A DNA stretch of 64,000 nt from Fidelibacterota bacterium (GTDB taxonomy: Bacteria > Pseudomonadota > Alphaproteobacteria > Rhodospirillales > Rhodospirillaceae). Under the pieces are notes generated by a model. The model did not search any database, was not told the origin of the DNA, and worked only from the letters and a program-made list of their open reading frames with translations. The stretch is from contig CANJLF010000007.1 in assembly GCA_947475295.1 (NCBI GenBank), positions 55,358 to 119,357 of the forward strand. The letters run 5' to 3'. Below are positions 26,212 to 34,437 of the stretch, one piece after another (within the stretch, counting starts at the first letter, position 1; every line of letters starts with the position of its first letter). The position numbers were made by a program, and so were the translations under genes.

Positions 26212-26385
26212 TTAATCGGCTTCCGGATGCGGGCGCAGCGCGATGTGGATGAAGATGCCCATCATGAAGGGTATCAAGCCTTCCAGCAGCATCTCGATCA
26301 CGTTGAAGGCGCGGGTATAGATCACCGCGCTCGCCCAGACCGCCAGCCAGAACAGAATATTGGCAATGCGCAAGTTGCGTTTCAT
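26212..26385 (-). CDS. Small two-helix membrane protein
   Basis: A 57-residue protein. A basic start (MKRNLRIANI) precedes two hydrophobic segments (ILFWLAVWASAVIY and LIPFMMGIFIHIAL). Its ATG overlaps the stop of the upstream GT61 gene by 4 bases (ATGA), so it is co-translated with it. Function is unknown. The tight coupling suggests a partner of the glycosyltransferase. Confidence 0.7.
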   Translation of the reverse strand: MKRNLRIANILFWLAVWASAVIYTRAFNVIEMLLEGLIPFMMGIFIHIALRPHPEAD

Positions 26386-27395
26386 GACAGCTCCGAGATC
26401 AGGGCTTCGAGTTTGGTGACGGCGACGGTGTAGTCGGCGGCGCGGCCTGCCGCAATGTGGGCGGGGTCGATTTCGCCCAGAATATTACTAAAGGCCGCCG
26501 TCATGTTCTTGGCGAGGATCGAGAAGAACTTCTCGTCATTCACGGCGGGGCTTTTCAGTACCGCGATGCGCTTGGCGTTGACCGCGAAGATGATGTTGGT
26601 CATGGCCGCGCCCTCGACCCCGACGATGTCGGTCGCGCGGGAAAAGAGCAGGACCTGATCTTCCATGGAAAGCGTGCCGGGGTTCACCGAGGTGTAGCCG
26701 CGCGCGGTAAGCCAGGCTTCAACCTCGGCTTGATTGATGAGATTGCGTCCCGTGGCGGCCCCGTCGCGGCGCACGAACAGTTTCAAAGGGCCCAGCGCGC
26801 GTAGGGGATCGCTGATGCCGGCCTCGCGCAGCACAAAGGGCAGGACTACGTGGCCGCCCATCCACACCGGCACGTCGGACGGCGTGCGCACGGGGATGAG
26901 GGTGTCGGCGATATCGTAAAGCCCTTCGCCGGCCATGACGGTTTCCACGCCGCGACCGTTCGCCAGCACCGGCAGAAGGCGCGTCATGAGCGCCGTCGCC
27001 GAGGCGGGGAAGCCCTGCGTCGTCACCAAAGTCATCGATGGTTTGCGCGCAAGCTGCGCCAGAAACAACAGGCGCGGCATGTTGAATACTAAAAAGTGGT
27101 AGTAATTGAGCGAGCCGTTGACGACCACGGCCTCATTGAAATTTTGTCGCAGCGGCATGCGGGCCGGTACCAGGCCCGCCAGCAACTCGCGGTTTTTGAC
27201 CGGCGACATTTCGCCGAAGACCGGCGTCGATGAGCGCCCCTGCACTAAGGGCAAGGCCCAGCGCTCAGCCACCAACAATTGGCCAGTGCCGATCCGTAAA
27301 GCCGAGATCACCCGGCCCGCCGCGGTCTGCAGATTTTCGACCGCCACGTCGCCGGTGGCCAAAAGGCTCGCGATATCCGGAAGGTCTTCGATCAT
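26382..27395 (-). CDS. Glycosyltransferase family 61 (DUF563-type) protein
   Basis: A 337-residue protein with hallmarks of the GT61 family. These are the central NYYHFLVFNMPRLLFLAQL, the basic FVRRDGAATGRNLINQAEV, and VNPGTLSMEDQVLLFSRATD followed by IVGVEGAAMTNIIF, where the last part binds the sugar nucleotide. It probably transfers a sugar to a surface polysaccharide or glycoprotein. Acceptor and donor are unknown. It is co-translated with a small membrane protein. Confidence 0.82.
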   Translation of the reverse strand: MIEDLPDIASLLATGDVAVENLQTAAGRVISALRIGTGQLLVAERWALPLVQGRSSTPVFGEMSPVKNRELLAGLVPARMPLRQNFNEAVVVNGSLNYYHFLVFNMPRLLFLAQLARKPSMTLVTTQGFPASATALMTRLLPVLANGRGVETVMAGEGLYDIADTLIPVRTPSDVPVWMGGHVVLPFVLREAGISDPLRALGPLKLFVRRDGAATGRNLINQAEVEAWLTARGYTSVNPGTLSMEDQVLLFSRATDIVGVEGAAMTNIIFAVNAKRIAVLKSPAVNDEKFFSILAKNMTAAFSNILGEIDPAHIAAGRAADYTVAVTKLEALISELS

Positions 27396-27487
27396 ATTGA
27401 TCCACCCAATTCCCCTTTAGGTATAAGGTATTTGCTGGCCGCACTGTATTATTATGTGGCGCGGTCGAACTTGGGGATTTCCGCACC

Positions 27488-28238
27488 GTGAGCCGTTTTG
27501 CTGTTCTCATATTGTTGGCGCTGTTGCCGCTCCGGGCGTTTGCCCAGAGCAACGATTGCCCCACGCCCATCAATGGGTTCTTGAAGGGCAATGTCGGTAA
27601 TGATCAGGACGCGGTGTTCCATTCGCTCGCCATCGATCCAACCAATGCCAACATTGTCTATGTCGGCAGCGAAGGTAACGGCATTTTCAAGACCAGCGAC
27701 GGCGGCGCGACGTGGACCCGGCTGCGCAACGGACTGAAGTGCTCGATCACCCACGCCAACTATTCGGAGATTTACCACATCGCCGTGGATCCGGCACATC
27801 CGCAGGTTTTATATGCGTCGGCCACCAACGGACCCGGGCCGCCGTCGCCGGTGACCTATCCCAGCGTGTCGGGCGGGGTTTACAAAAGCACCGACGGCGG
27901 CGCCACGTGGGTGCAGAAGAACAACGGCCTGGCCAGCACCAATGTCTCGACGGTGCTGGTGGAACGGCGCCACGCCGAACCGTGTCTATGCCGTGGTGGG
28001 CGGACTGGTGGCGACCTATCCGACGTTCCTCGGACCCTTCATCAACGGCGGCATTTACGTCAGCACCGACGGCGCCGAAAGCTGGTCGCCGCTCGTGCTG
28101 CCGGCGGGTGTGAATGCCAACATCTTCATCGGTGCTGCCATCGGCGGGCAGGACCAGCGCACGCTTTATGTCTCGGGGCAGGTTCACAAAGGCGAAGCGC
28201 CCAGCGCCTACCGTCCCCACTGCCTAAGGCAGATGTAG
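27488..28238 (+). pseudogene. Frameshifted, 3'-truncated BNR/Asp-box repeat exported protein
   Basis: Fragment of a sialidase/VPS10-like beta-propeller protein. A signal peptide from GTG 27488 (LILLALLPLRAFAQ) is followed by Asp-box repeats (GIFKTSDGGATWTRL, GVYKSTDGGATWVQK, GIYVSTDGAESWSPL). The frame breaks near 27961, where one extra G shifts it; reading resumes as NGATPNRVYAVVGGL. It ends at TLYVSGQVHKGEAPSAYR, where the next Asp-box would be expected, then a chance stop. Intact relatives are usually several times longer. Not functional as sequenced. Confidence 0.75.
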
Positions 28239-28295
28239 GCTGTAGGCCCGCGCCCGCAAAAGGCGGTATGATGGTGGCGGGAGAGCGCGCCGACC

Positions 28296-29276
28296 ATGAA
28301 GCCGCAGATTGCCGCAGTTCTAAGCCTTATGTGTCTCGCGTTTGTTGCGCGCGCGGCGGAGCCCGCGCCGGCTATTCCCGATCCGGATGATGTCGAGATC
28401 AGCGTGGCCCCGCGCCTGCCGGCCGCCGCGCCGGCTCCGCCCCCGAAAAAGATCGAAGAGATCACGGTCTTTGGCTTCCAAGATGATCTCGCCCGGGACT
28501 TCGTGAAATCCTATGCCACGCCCGTCTCCAGCACCGGCCAGATCGCGCGCTGGCGCAAACCCATCTGCCCCTCCGTGCTGGGCCTCGTGGATTTTCAAGG
28601 CGCGCTCGTCGCCAACCGCGTGCGCGCGGCTGCCGCAAAGGTCGGCGCGCCGGTTGTGATACAGAAGGTCGGCGACGACAAAGTCAGGCCCTGCAAGCCA
28701 AATGTCTGGATCATATTCTCCAGTAAAGCCCAGGACATCATGAACGAGGTGCGGCGTAAGGCGCCTTGGATTCTGGGCTTTCACTATTACGCCCAAGCCA
28801 AGAAGCTGGCGACCATCACCAACACCGCGCAATCGTGGTACGCCACCGAGACGGTGGATGCCAAGGGCATGGCGCGGCTGGACAGCACGGACACGGAGGC
28901 CATCAGTTCCAATGGCGACATGGTCACCACGGCTTGGCAGGGGGGACGGCTAAAAACCGGGATGCGCAACCAGTTCGCCGACGCCCTGATCGTTGTCGAC
29001 TTCACCAAGATCTCGGGCGTGCCGCTGCCCTCGATTGCCGACTACGTCGCCATGCTGGCGCTCGCGCAGACCAAGACCTTCGATACCTGCCGGGGCGTGC
29101 CCAGCATTACCAATCTGTTCGCGCCGGGCTGCGATGCCGCCAACAAGGCGCGGCTCATGAGCGACGCCGATGTCGCGTATCTGCGGGCGCTTTATCAGAT
29201 GGATACCGAAGCCAGTCCCGCGCTTCAGCAGACCGAACTCGCGCAAAGGATGGCGCGGAATCTGGCGGGGAAGTAG
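28296..29276 (+). CDS. Conserved hypothetical exported protein
   Basis: A 326-residue protein with a signal peptide (VLSLMCLAFVARA), then a Pro/Ala-rich linker (PRLPAAAPAPPPKK). The folded domain holds conserved-looking Cys positions: KPICPSVLGL, VRPCKPNVWIIF, FDTCRGVPSITNLFAPGC. The pattern ICPxxxGL followed by a Cys-Lys-Pro-Asn segment is one I have seen in uncharacterised alphaproteobacterial exported proteins. Function is unknown. The stop is followed after 6 bp by one of a pair of inverted 30-bp repeats. Confidence 0.75.
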   Translation: MKPQIAAVLSLMCLAFVARAAEPAPAIPDPDDVEISVAPRLPAAAPAPPPKKIEEITVFGFQDDLARDFVKSYATPVSSTGQIARWRKPICPSVLGLVDFQGALVANRVRAAAAKVGAPVVIQKVGDDKVRPCKPNVWIIFSSKAQDIMNEVRRKAPWILGFHYYAQAKKLATITNTAQSWYATETVDAKGMARLDSTDTEAISSNGDMVTTAWQGGRLKTGMRNQFADALIVVDFTKISGVPLPSIADYVAMLALAQTKTFDTCRGVPSITNLFAPGCDAANKARLMSDADVAYLRALYQMDTEASPALQQTELAQRMARNLAGK

Positions 29277-29282
29277 GAAATC

Positions 29283-29312
29283 CGCGTGACGTATACGTCG
29301 CGGGTACGAATT
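29283..29312 (+). repeat. 30-bp inverted repeat, left copy
   Basis: Matches the reverse complement of 30025-30054 at 27 of 30 positions, with the last 18 bases identical (ACGTCGCGGGTACGAATT). It begins 7 bp after a stop codon. The pair bounds a segment of about 770 bp. Confidence 0.85.
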
Positions 29313-29324
29313 AAGACCCCATCT

Positions 29325-29720
29325 CTACATGGCGCATGTCGGCGTCATGTTCGTGGTGAAGCCGGCTTTCTCATTGTCGAGCTGATGTTGAATATACGCC
29401 GCACTGTTGCCCCTCAGAACAATATTGTAGTGAAGCTGCGTGGGGGTGGGCGTGTATCCCAGGGTCTCCTCGACGTCCTCGACAGTGATGATGCCGCTTG
29501 CATTCCCGGGGACATTTCTAAATATCACGCCTCCAATGCGCGAGCCGGTTGTGGCATCGTAGACGTCCGCTTCGATATTGGATACCTGCGTTTCGAGGCT
29601 GTGAAGGACGATATAGCTTGGATAATTATCCTTGAAGAGTGACGAGTGCACGTTGATGGCGACGGAAATGTTCGAAGAAACGCCGTTGCTGCATCCTGAG
29701 AGATTTGTGAGCGCCCCCAC
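29325..29720 (-). pseudogene. 5'-truncated paralogue of the secreted protein at 42097-43113
   Basis: A 131-residue frame whose body aligns with the C-terminal part of the 42097-43113 protein. NVHSSLFKDNYPSYIVLHS parallels NIHTSLFPTYPAQVTIHN, DVYDATTGSRIGGVI parallels YVISATTGVVKGTV, and the ends TPTCAM and GQACAV also match. No signal peptide or N-terminal half is present, so it is a fragment. Base composition is AT-richer than its neighbours. It lies inside the inverted-repeat-bounded segment. Confidence 0.6.
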
Positions 29721-29845
29721 AATGCGGTTCCAGGCTATATGCTGAAACAGCCCCGTAAATGAACTCGTTATCCAAGCTAAATATATGACGTTGTTCGCGA
29801 CCCGAATAGCCTCGCCGGCGTTACCCCTTTGCGGAGACTCATCCC

Positions 29846-30016
29846 TTGAACCCTATTCTGATCATTCTCATCCTGCTGCTGTTGTTCGGTGGCGGGGGCG
29901 GGTATTACGGCTACAGCACTTACGGCGGCGCCGGCCTTGGCGGCGCGCTCGGCTTGGTCCTGATCATCCTCGTCGTGCTGTGGTTCGCCGGCGTATTGCG
30001 GGGCGGCGCCCGCTAA
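29846..30016 (+). CDS. Small Gly-rich two-helix membrane protein (DUF3309-like)
   Basis: A 56-residue frame from TTG 29846, with GGAG at 29832-29835. A hydrophobic helix (PILIILILLLLFGG), a Gly/Tyr turn (GGYYGYSTYGGAGLGG) and a second helix (LGLVLIILVVLWFAGVL) resemble DUF3309-type proteins such as the one at 25410. The TTG start and short length lower certainty. It lies inside the inverted-repeat-bounded segment. Confidence 0.55.
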   Translation: MNPILIILILLLLFGGGGGYYGYSTYGGAGLGGALGLVLIILVVLWFAGVLRGGAR

Positions 30017-30024
30017 GGCGGATA

Positions 30025-30054
30025 AATTCGTACCCGCGACGTCTACGCCGCGCG
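30025..30054 (-). repeat. 30-bp inverted repeat, right copy
   Basis: Inverted partner of 29283-29312 (27 of 30 identical). It lies 8 bp after the stop of the small membrane protein and 9 bp before the stop of the convergent aminotransferase gene. Confidence 0.85.
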
Positions 30055-30063
30055 AATTAAATC

Positions 30064-31440
30064 CTAGGCCAGAGCGTTCTTCGCTATGCGCGTCAAGCTG
30101 TCCCAGGCCGGGCCGGGGAACTTGTGCAGGCCGGTCATGACGGTCTCGAAGGCGCCGACGAACCAGTCGACATCGGACTCATCGATCACCAAGGGCGGGA
30201 TGAGCTTGATCGTCGTCATGTGATTGCCGGCGACTTGCGTCAGGATGGCGTGATCCTGCAGAAGCGGCATCGTGATGGCCTGGCAGAACAGGTCGGCGTT
30301 CAGCGCATGCACGGCGGTCCAGGCGGTGCACAGTTTCAGGGACTGGGGCTTGGCGAACTCAACGGCCAGCATCAGGCCGCGCCAGCGCACTTCTTTCATG
30401 AACTCAAAGCGCGGCATCAGCGCCTGTAGCTTCTGGCCGAGCAGGTTGCCCATGGCCTCGGCGTTTTGCACAAGCTTGTCTTCGTCGATGACATTGAGCG
30501 TGGCGAGGCCCGCCGCCATGGCGAAGTTGGATTTGCCGAAGGTCGAGGAATGCACCACGGCATTGTCGAGCGACGAGAACACCGCATCGTGGATGCGCTG
30601 GGTCATGAGCACGGCGCCCACGGGCACAAAGCCGCCGGACAGCGCCTTGGACAGCACGATCATATCGGGTTCGACACCGGGCTCGTGATGGAGCGCCAGG
30701 AACTTCCCGGTGCGGCCCACGCCGGTCTGGACTTCGTCGGCCACAAATAGCGCGCCGTTGGCATGGCATAACTTGCTGGCGGCGGCGAGGTAGCCGGCGG
30801 GCGCGATGTTGACGCCTTTGCCCTGGATGGGCTCGATGAAGAAGGCGGCGATGTCGCCTTTCTTCAACTCGATTTCCAATGCGGCCAGATCACCAAAGGG
30901 TACCTTCACCGTGTCGATGAGCGTGCCGAACTTCTCGCGGAACACAGTGCTGCCGTTCAGCGCGAGCGCGCCGCTGGTCAGGCCGTGGAAGGCGGAGCTG
31001 GCATATATAATGCGCGAGCGGCCGGTGGTGCGGCGGGCGAACTTGATGGCGGTTTCGTTACCTTCGGCGCCGGTGGAGCAGAAGTAGACCTTGTCCAGAT
31101 TAAAGCCCGCGCGTTTTTTCAGCTCCTGGCCCATGAGGCCGCAGAGCAGCGGGGTCTCCATCTGCACCAGCGAGCAGAAATCGCCCTCCATGAAGTCGAT
31201 CAGCACCTTGCGCACGCCCGGGTGATTGCGCCCGACGTTGAACACGCCGTAGCCCGCCAGCATGTCGAGATACTTACGGCCTTTGTTGTCCCAGAGATGG
31301 GCGCCTTTGGCTTTTACGTAGGTGTTGTCGAAGCCGATGATGCGCAGCGCCTTGGCGAGCTTCGCATTGACATTGCGCTCGTAAATCTCGTTGGCGTTTT
31401 CGGCCTGCTCACGGAACAGCAGGTCAAGGTCGAGCGACAT
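30064..31440 (-). CDS. Class III (PLP-dependent) aminotransferase
   Basis: Cytoplasmic aminotransferase of 458 residues, acetylornithine/ornithine aminotransferase fold. Visible motifs are GAEGNETAIKFAR (phosphate-binding turn), ADEVQTGVGRTGKFLAL (PLP ring-binding Asp) and the Schiff-base lysine in VLSKALSGGFVPVGAVL. Also present are HSSTFGKSNFAMAAGLATL and MTTIKLIPPL. The N-terminus resembles the HpnO (aminobacteriohopanetriol synthase) branch, but no hopanoid genes are in the window, so the substrate is left open. Confidence 0.88.
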   Translation of the reverse strand: MSLDLDLLFREQAENANEIYERNVNAKLAKALRIIGFDNTYVKAKGAHLWDNKGRKYLDMLAGYGVFNVGRNHPGVRKVLIDFMEGDFCSLVQMETPLLCGLMGQELKKRAGFNLDKVYFCSTGAEGNETAIKFARRTTGRSRIIYASSAFHGLTSGALALNGSTVFREKFGTLIDTVKVPFGDLAALEIELKKGDIAAFFIEPIQGKGVNIAPAGYLAAASKLCHANGALFVADEVQTGVGRTGKFLALHHEPGVEPDMIVLSKALSGGFVPVGAVLMTQRIHDAVFSSLDNAVVHSSTFGKSNFAMAAGLATLNVIDEDKLVQNAEAMGNLLGQKLQALMPRFEFMKEVRWRGLMLAVEFAKPQSLKLCTAWTAVHALNADLFCQAITMPLLQDHAILTQVAGNHMTTIKLIPPLVIDESDVDWFVGAFETVMTGLHKFPGPAWDSLTRIAKNALA

Positions 31441-31499
31441 CGGCGGCAGTCTCCGGCTGGTTCAGGAAACGATGCACTCTATATACAGGGTAAGGGGGC

Positions 31500-31533
31500 A
31501 AAAAAGAACCACCGCGATGGTCTGCGGCGGTTT
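31500..31533 (-). terminator. Intrinsic terminator, minus strand
   Basis: A 9-bp stem with one mismatch (31507-31515 and 31524-31532) and an 8-base loop. On the minus strand it is followed by CTTTTTT. It lies 25 bp after the frameshifted gene ending at 31557 and supports that gene having once been transcribed. Confidence 0.7.
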
Positions 31534-31556
31534 AGTGTTTTTATTACTGGAGCGTT

Positions 31557-31862
31557 CTAAAGCGGGGTATAGCGCGCCTTGTAGCGATTCAGGGCCTGGC
31601 AGACACTCGGCTCCCGGTTGTACTTGGCGATGGACGGAAGCTGGGGCTCGTCCAGCATGTGCAGCGTCGCCGATTTCGAATGGGGCGAAAAGGCTCTCGA
31701 CCTTGCCCGAAGGACCCATGACATTGCGGGCCTGCAGATCGGCACGCTCCACGCCATCGGCGCGCCGCAGGTCCGGTTCCGAATTCCAAAATCTGAAAAT
31801 GCGTGCACAGGCTATGGACTTACAAATTTTCAAGGCGCGGCAGGTGTCGCGCAAATGCTGCG
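31557..31862 (-). pseudogene. Frameshifted remnant of a hypothetical protein
   Basis: On the minus strand one frame gives a protein-like segment (ADLQARNVMGPSGKVESLF, then APFEIGD). Skipping one base near 31660 gives a second (LHMLDEPQLPSIAKYNREPS, VCQALNRYKARYTPL) ending in a TAG. The halves look like one gene with a single-base insertion. The 5' limit is unclear and no good start is visible. A terminator follows on the same strand. I do not recognise the family. Confidence 0.4.
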
Positions 31863-31898
31863 AGCTCGTGTTAGAGTAGGCCGGAAGGAGACAGACAC

Positions 31899-32432
31899 AT
31901 GACCGAAACACCTGAATACGGCGGGATCGCCAAATCACTCCATTGGCTCGTGTTCGCGTTGTTGGTCGCGCAATACGCCATTGGCTGGCTGATGCCACAT
32001 ATCGGACGCGACACGCTGAACGAGGGCTGGGTGGCCTGGCATCTCGGCGTCGGCGCGGCAATCCTGTTCGTCGTCGCGGTGCGTTTTGTGTGGCGGCAGA
32101 TTCATCCCGTGAGCCTGCCAGCAACGCTGCATGCGTGGGAACGGCAAGTGGCGCACGCTGCGCATTTATCGCTTTACGGGCTGTTGTTTGTGATCATCGT
32201 CCTAGGCTGGGCAGGCGCTTCCTTCCGCGGCTTTGCCGTGACCCTGTTCGGCGTCGTGCCGTTGCCGGCTTTGGCGGAAAAAGGTACGGCCTGGGCTCAT
32301 ACGGCGGGCGATGTTCATATCGTGCTGGTCTATGTCCTGCTCGGTGTGGCTGCGCTCCATGTGCTGGGCGCGCTGTATCATCGCTTTATCAAGCGCGACG
32401 GCGTTCTGCAGCGCATGCTGCCGGGTTCTTAG
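31899..32432 (+). CDS. Cytochrome b561 family protein
   Basis: Four-helix inner-membrane dihaem b protein of 177 residues (CybB type) that transfers electrons from the quinol pool. It has the N-terminal AKSLHWLVFALLVAQYAIGW, the second helix WHLGVGAAILFVVAVRFVWR, LSLYGLLFVIIVLGW, and a final HIVLVYVLLGVAALHVLGALYHR. The His residues needed for haem b ligation are in helices 1, 2 and 4. Family members can oxidise ubiquinol with superoxide or act as electron-transfer partners. Its stop overlaps the stop of the convergent barrel gene. Confidence 0.9.
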   Translation: MTETPEYGGIAKSLHWLVFALLVAQYAIGWLMPHIGRDTLNEGWVAWHLGVGAAILFVVAVRFVWRQIHPVSLPATLHAWERQVAHAAHLSLYGLLFVIIVLGWAGASFRGFAVTLFGVVPLPALAEKGTAWAHTAGDVHIVLVYVLLGVAALHVLGALYHRFIKRDGVLQRMLPGS

Positions 32433-33196
32433 AATCCGATATCGATGATGAACTTGGCTGTGAAGTCGTTGGATGCTGCGTTCCAACCATGACCAACGCC
32501 GAAGTTCACCGCTACGGGGCCGGCCCAGTCAACCACCAGGAAGGTCTCGTGGGACTGCTGTGACAGGCTGTTGAAATGGTCGATGGGCCCGAGGCCGGCG
32601 TAGTGCTCTACCGCTACCGTCCATTTCGGCGACACGATATAGCCCAAGCGCATAGCCGGTTCGAACTCGGGCGTATGGTCGTTGCCGCTCAAGGCCAAAC
32701 CAAGGATCGGGTTGAGGACGAACTCTAAGGAGTCGCCGCGCCAGCCGACCATGGGCCGCATTTCCATGTTGTACCGGTTCGGATCGTAGGTGGCCTTGTA
32801 GTAGCCGACTTCGAAGTTAAGGCCGTAGAAGAAGGGACTTTCGGCGGCATGCGGCGAGACGAACAGGCTGCGCAGTTTTACCGAGCCGATTTGTGCGTGG
32901 CCGCCGGCGCCGATTTCATAGGGGATGTAGGCGCCGATCTCCCACCAGTCCTCGAGGCCGTAAGCGAACTCAGGCGTGCCGTTGAAGGCGTGGTTGGGCG
33001 CGACACCGCCTGGGAAATCCGGTGTCTTACTGCCCTTGAATACATAGTTGCCGTGCAGCTGAAGACTGAACGCGCCGGGCTCGTTGATCTCGGCGTTATA
33101 GACTTGGATTTCGTCGGCGGCGTGGGCCATAAGCGGCCAGGCACTCAACGCAAGAACGATCGCCAGTCGGCGCGCGGTATTCACGGCTCGATTCAT
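32429..33196 (-). CDS. Outer-membrane beta-barrel protein, function unknown
   Basis: A 255-residue protein. ATG 33196, preceded by AGGGGGA, is chosen over the longer frame. A signal peptide (LAIVLALSAWPLMAHA) is followed by alternating amphipathic strands (FSLQLHGNYVFKG, FFYGLNFEVGYYKATYDP, LGYIVSPKWTVAVEHYAGL) and a C-terminal Phe (FIIDIGF). It resembles uncharacterised transporter-like barrels seen near redox genes. The convergent overlap with the cytochrome b561 gene does not imply co-regulation. Confidence 0.75.
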   Translation of the reverse strand: MNRAVNTARRLAIVLALSAWPLMAHAADEIQVYNAEINEPGAFSLQLHGNYVFKGSKTPDFPGGVAPNHAFNGTPEFAYGLEDWWEIGAYIPYEIGAGGHAQIGSVKLRSLFVSPHAAESPFFYGLNFEVGYYKATYDPNRYNMEMRPMVGWRGDSLEFVLNPILGLALSGNDHTPEFEPAMRLGYIVSPKWTVAVEHYAGLGPIDHFNSLSQQSHETFLVVDWAGPVAVNFGVGHGWNAASNDFTAKFIIDIGF

Positions 33197-33297
33197 ATTG
33201 TCCCCCTGAAGCCAAGCGCTCATATGACAATAGAAATTTGGTCCAGTCAATTAAGTGCGCTAAAATAATAGCTCGAGCGAATGCAGGTGAGTTACAA

Positions 33298-33735
33298 TCA
33301 CGTTCGCATCGCCACCAGCACCGCGCCGCCGGCAATCATCGCAATGCCCAGCCAGTTCTTGGCATCGAGGCGTTCGCCGAGACAGGCGACGCTGAAGACC
33401 GCCACCAAAACCACGCTGAGCTTGTCGATGGGTGCGACGCCCGACGCCGGACCCAGTTTCAAGGCGCGGTAATAGCACAGCCACGACGCGCCGGTGGCGG
33501 CAGCGGAGAGGGCTAGAAATATCCACGTGCGCGCCGAGATGCTGGACAGCGGTTGGATCGTGCCGGTCGCCACGGCGATGACGGAGATCATCGCCAATAT
33601 GAGTGCGGTCCTGATGAGCGTGGCGTAGTTGGAGTCTATGGCCTCGACGCCGACCTTGCCGAAAATGGCGGTGAGAGCGGCGAAGCATGCTGAGGCCACG
33701 GCCCAGAGTTGCCACTCGGTATATAATGTTTTCAT
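33298..33735 (-). CDS. EamA-family four-helix membrane transporter
   Basis: A 145-residue single EamA unit (half of a typical ten-helix drug/metabolite transporter). It has FAALTAIFGKVGVEAIDSNY in the first helix loop, LCYYRALKLGPASGVAPIDK and the closing VACLGERLDAKNWLGIAMIAG. Short EamA proteins act as dimers. The substrate is unknown. Confidence 0.85.
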   Translation of the reverse strand: MKTLYTEWQLWAVASACFAALTAIFGKVGVEAIDSNYATLIRTALILAMISVIAVATGTIQPLSSISARTWIFLALSAAATGASWLCYYRALKLGPASGVAPIDKLSVVLVAVFSVACLGERLDAKNWLGIAMIAGGAVLVAMRT

Positions 33736-33871
33736 GCAGGCGCCATCATGTTGTGACTTCTGGCATAGACCGCGAATATAGGACTTTTGCGCCGACGAAA
33801 ATAGGCTTCACCGCCATGCAGGGTGTACCGGATAGCACAACCGGGATGCCTTCTTGGAGGTAGGCTGCGCC

Positions 33872-34027
33872 ATGCCTAAGGATGTTATCCAGGCTCTGCA
33901 GAACCGGCTATTGGCGTCGCTTGCGCCCTCCGACTACGACGTCTTGAGAGCGGATCTCGAGCCCATCACCTTGAGCTACCGCGCCTCGCTTTACCGAAGC
34001 GACGGCCAGGCGGTTCTTCATTTTTAA
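33872..34027 (+). pseudogene. N-terminal fragment of a Crp/Fnr-type regulator
   Basis: A 51-codon frame from ATG 33872, with GGAGG upstream. The text NRLLASLAPSDYDVLRADLE, then PITLSYRASLYRSDGQ, matches the start of Crp/Fnr cyclic-nucleotide-binding domains, including the regulator at 36264-36974 in this window (NRMLSLLSADDFRLLEPHL). It ends before the rest of the domain and the helix-turn-helix, and no continuation is seen in other frames. Confidence 0.55.
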
Positions 34028-34437
34028 ACTCATATCTCGGTCTCCTTCGGGTTACGTTACATGCCGGGTGCTTTAGGCCCTGCGGCGTCGGGTGTCACAC
34101 ATAGGACGAATGCCGTGTCCCGGTTCCTGCGTTACCTTTGCCCCGCTTCGCGGCAAAACCGCGACAAATCAACCGGCTTTCAGGAATGTAACGCCGGCCG
34201 GCGGTGCCAGTCGAAAAGGGCGCTAAGTCAATAAAAGTCCATGGTTCCTCACGCACAATGGAACCTTGCCGCAACTACCATTCGCTTCCCAAGCGAGGGG
34301 TGGATGGAGTACCTTACGCCACCGATTGCGACCTTGGCGATGCGACGTGGCTATGCGACCTGGGCGGCTGATCGGTCGCACTTGCGCCAAATTCACAGTT
34401 TAAACATTTCATTCTGAACATTTTGCGGAGGGATACG
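34028..34437 (+). other. Intergenic region upstream of peroxiredoxin
   Basis: No gene is supported in this 410-bp stretch. An AT-rich segment at 34390-34420 and a strong GGAGGG ribosome site at 34427-34432 lead into the peroxiredoxin gene, so its promoter is probably here. Confidence 0.5.

Noticed and set aside
30064..31440. Naming the aminotransferase HpnO
   Set aside because: The N-terminus is suggestive but no hopanoid genes are nearby, and class III aminotransferases cannot be told apart reliably by eye.
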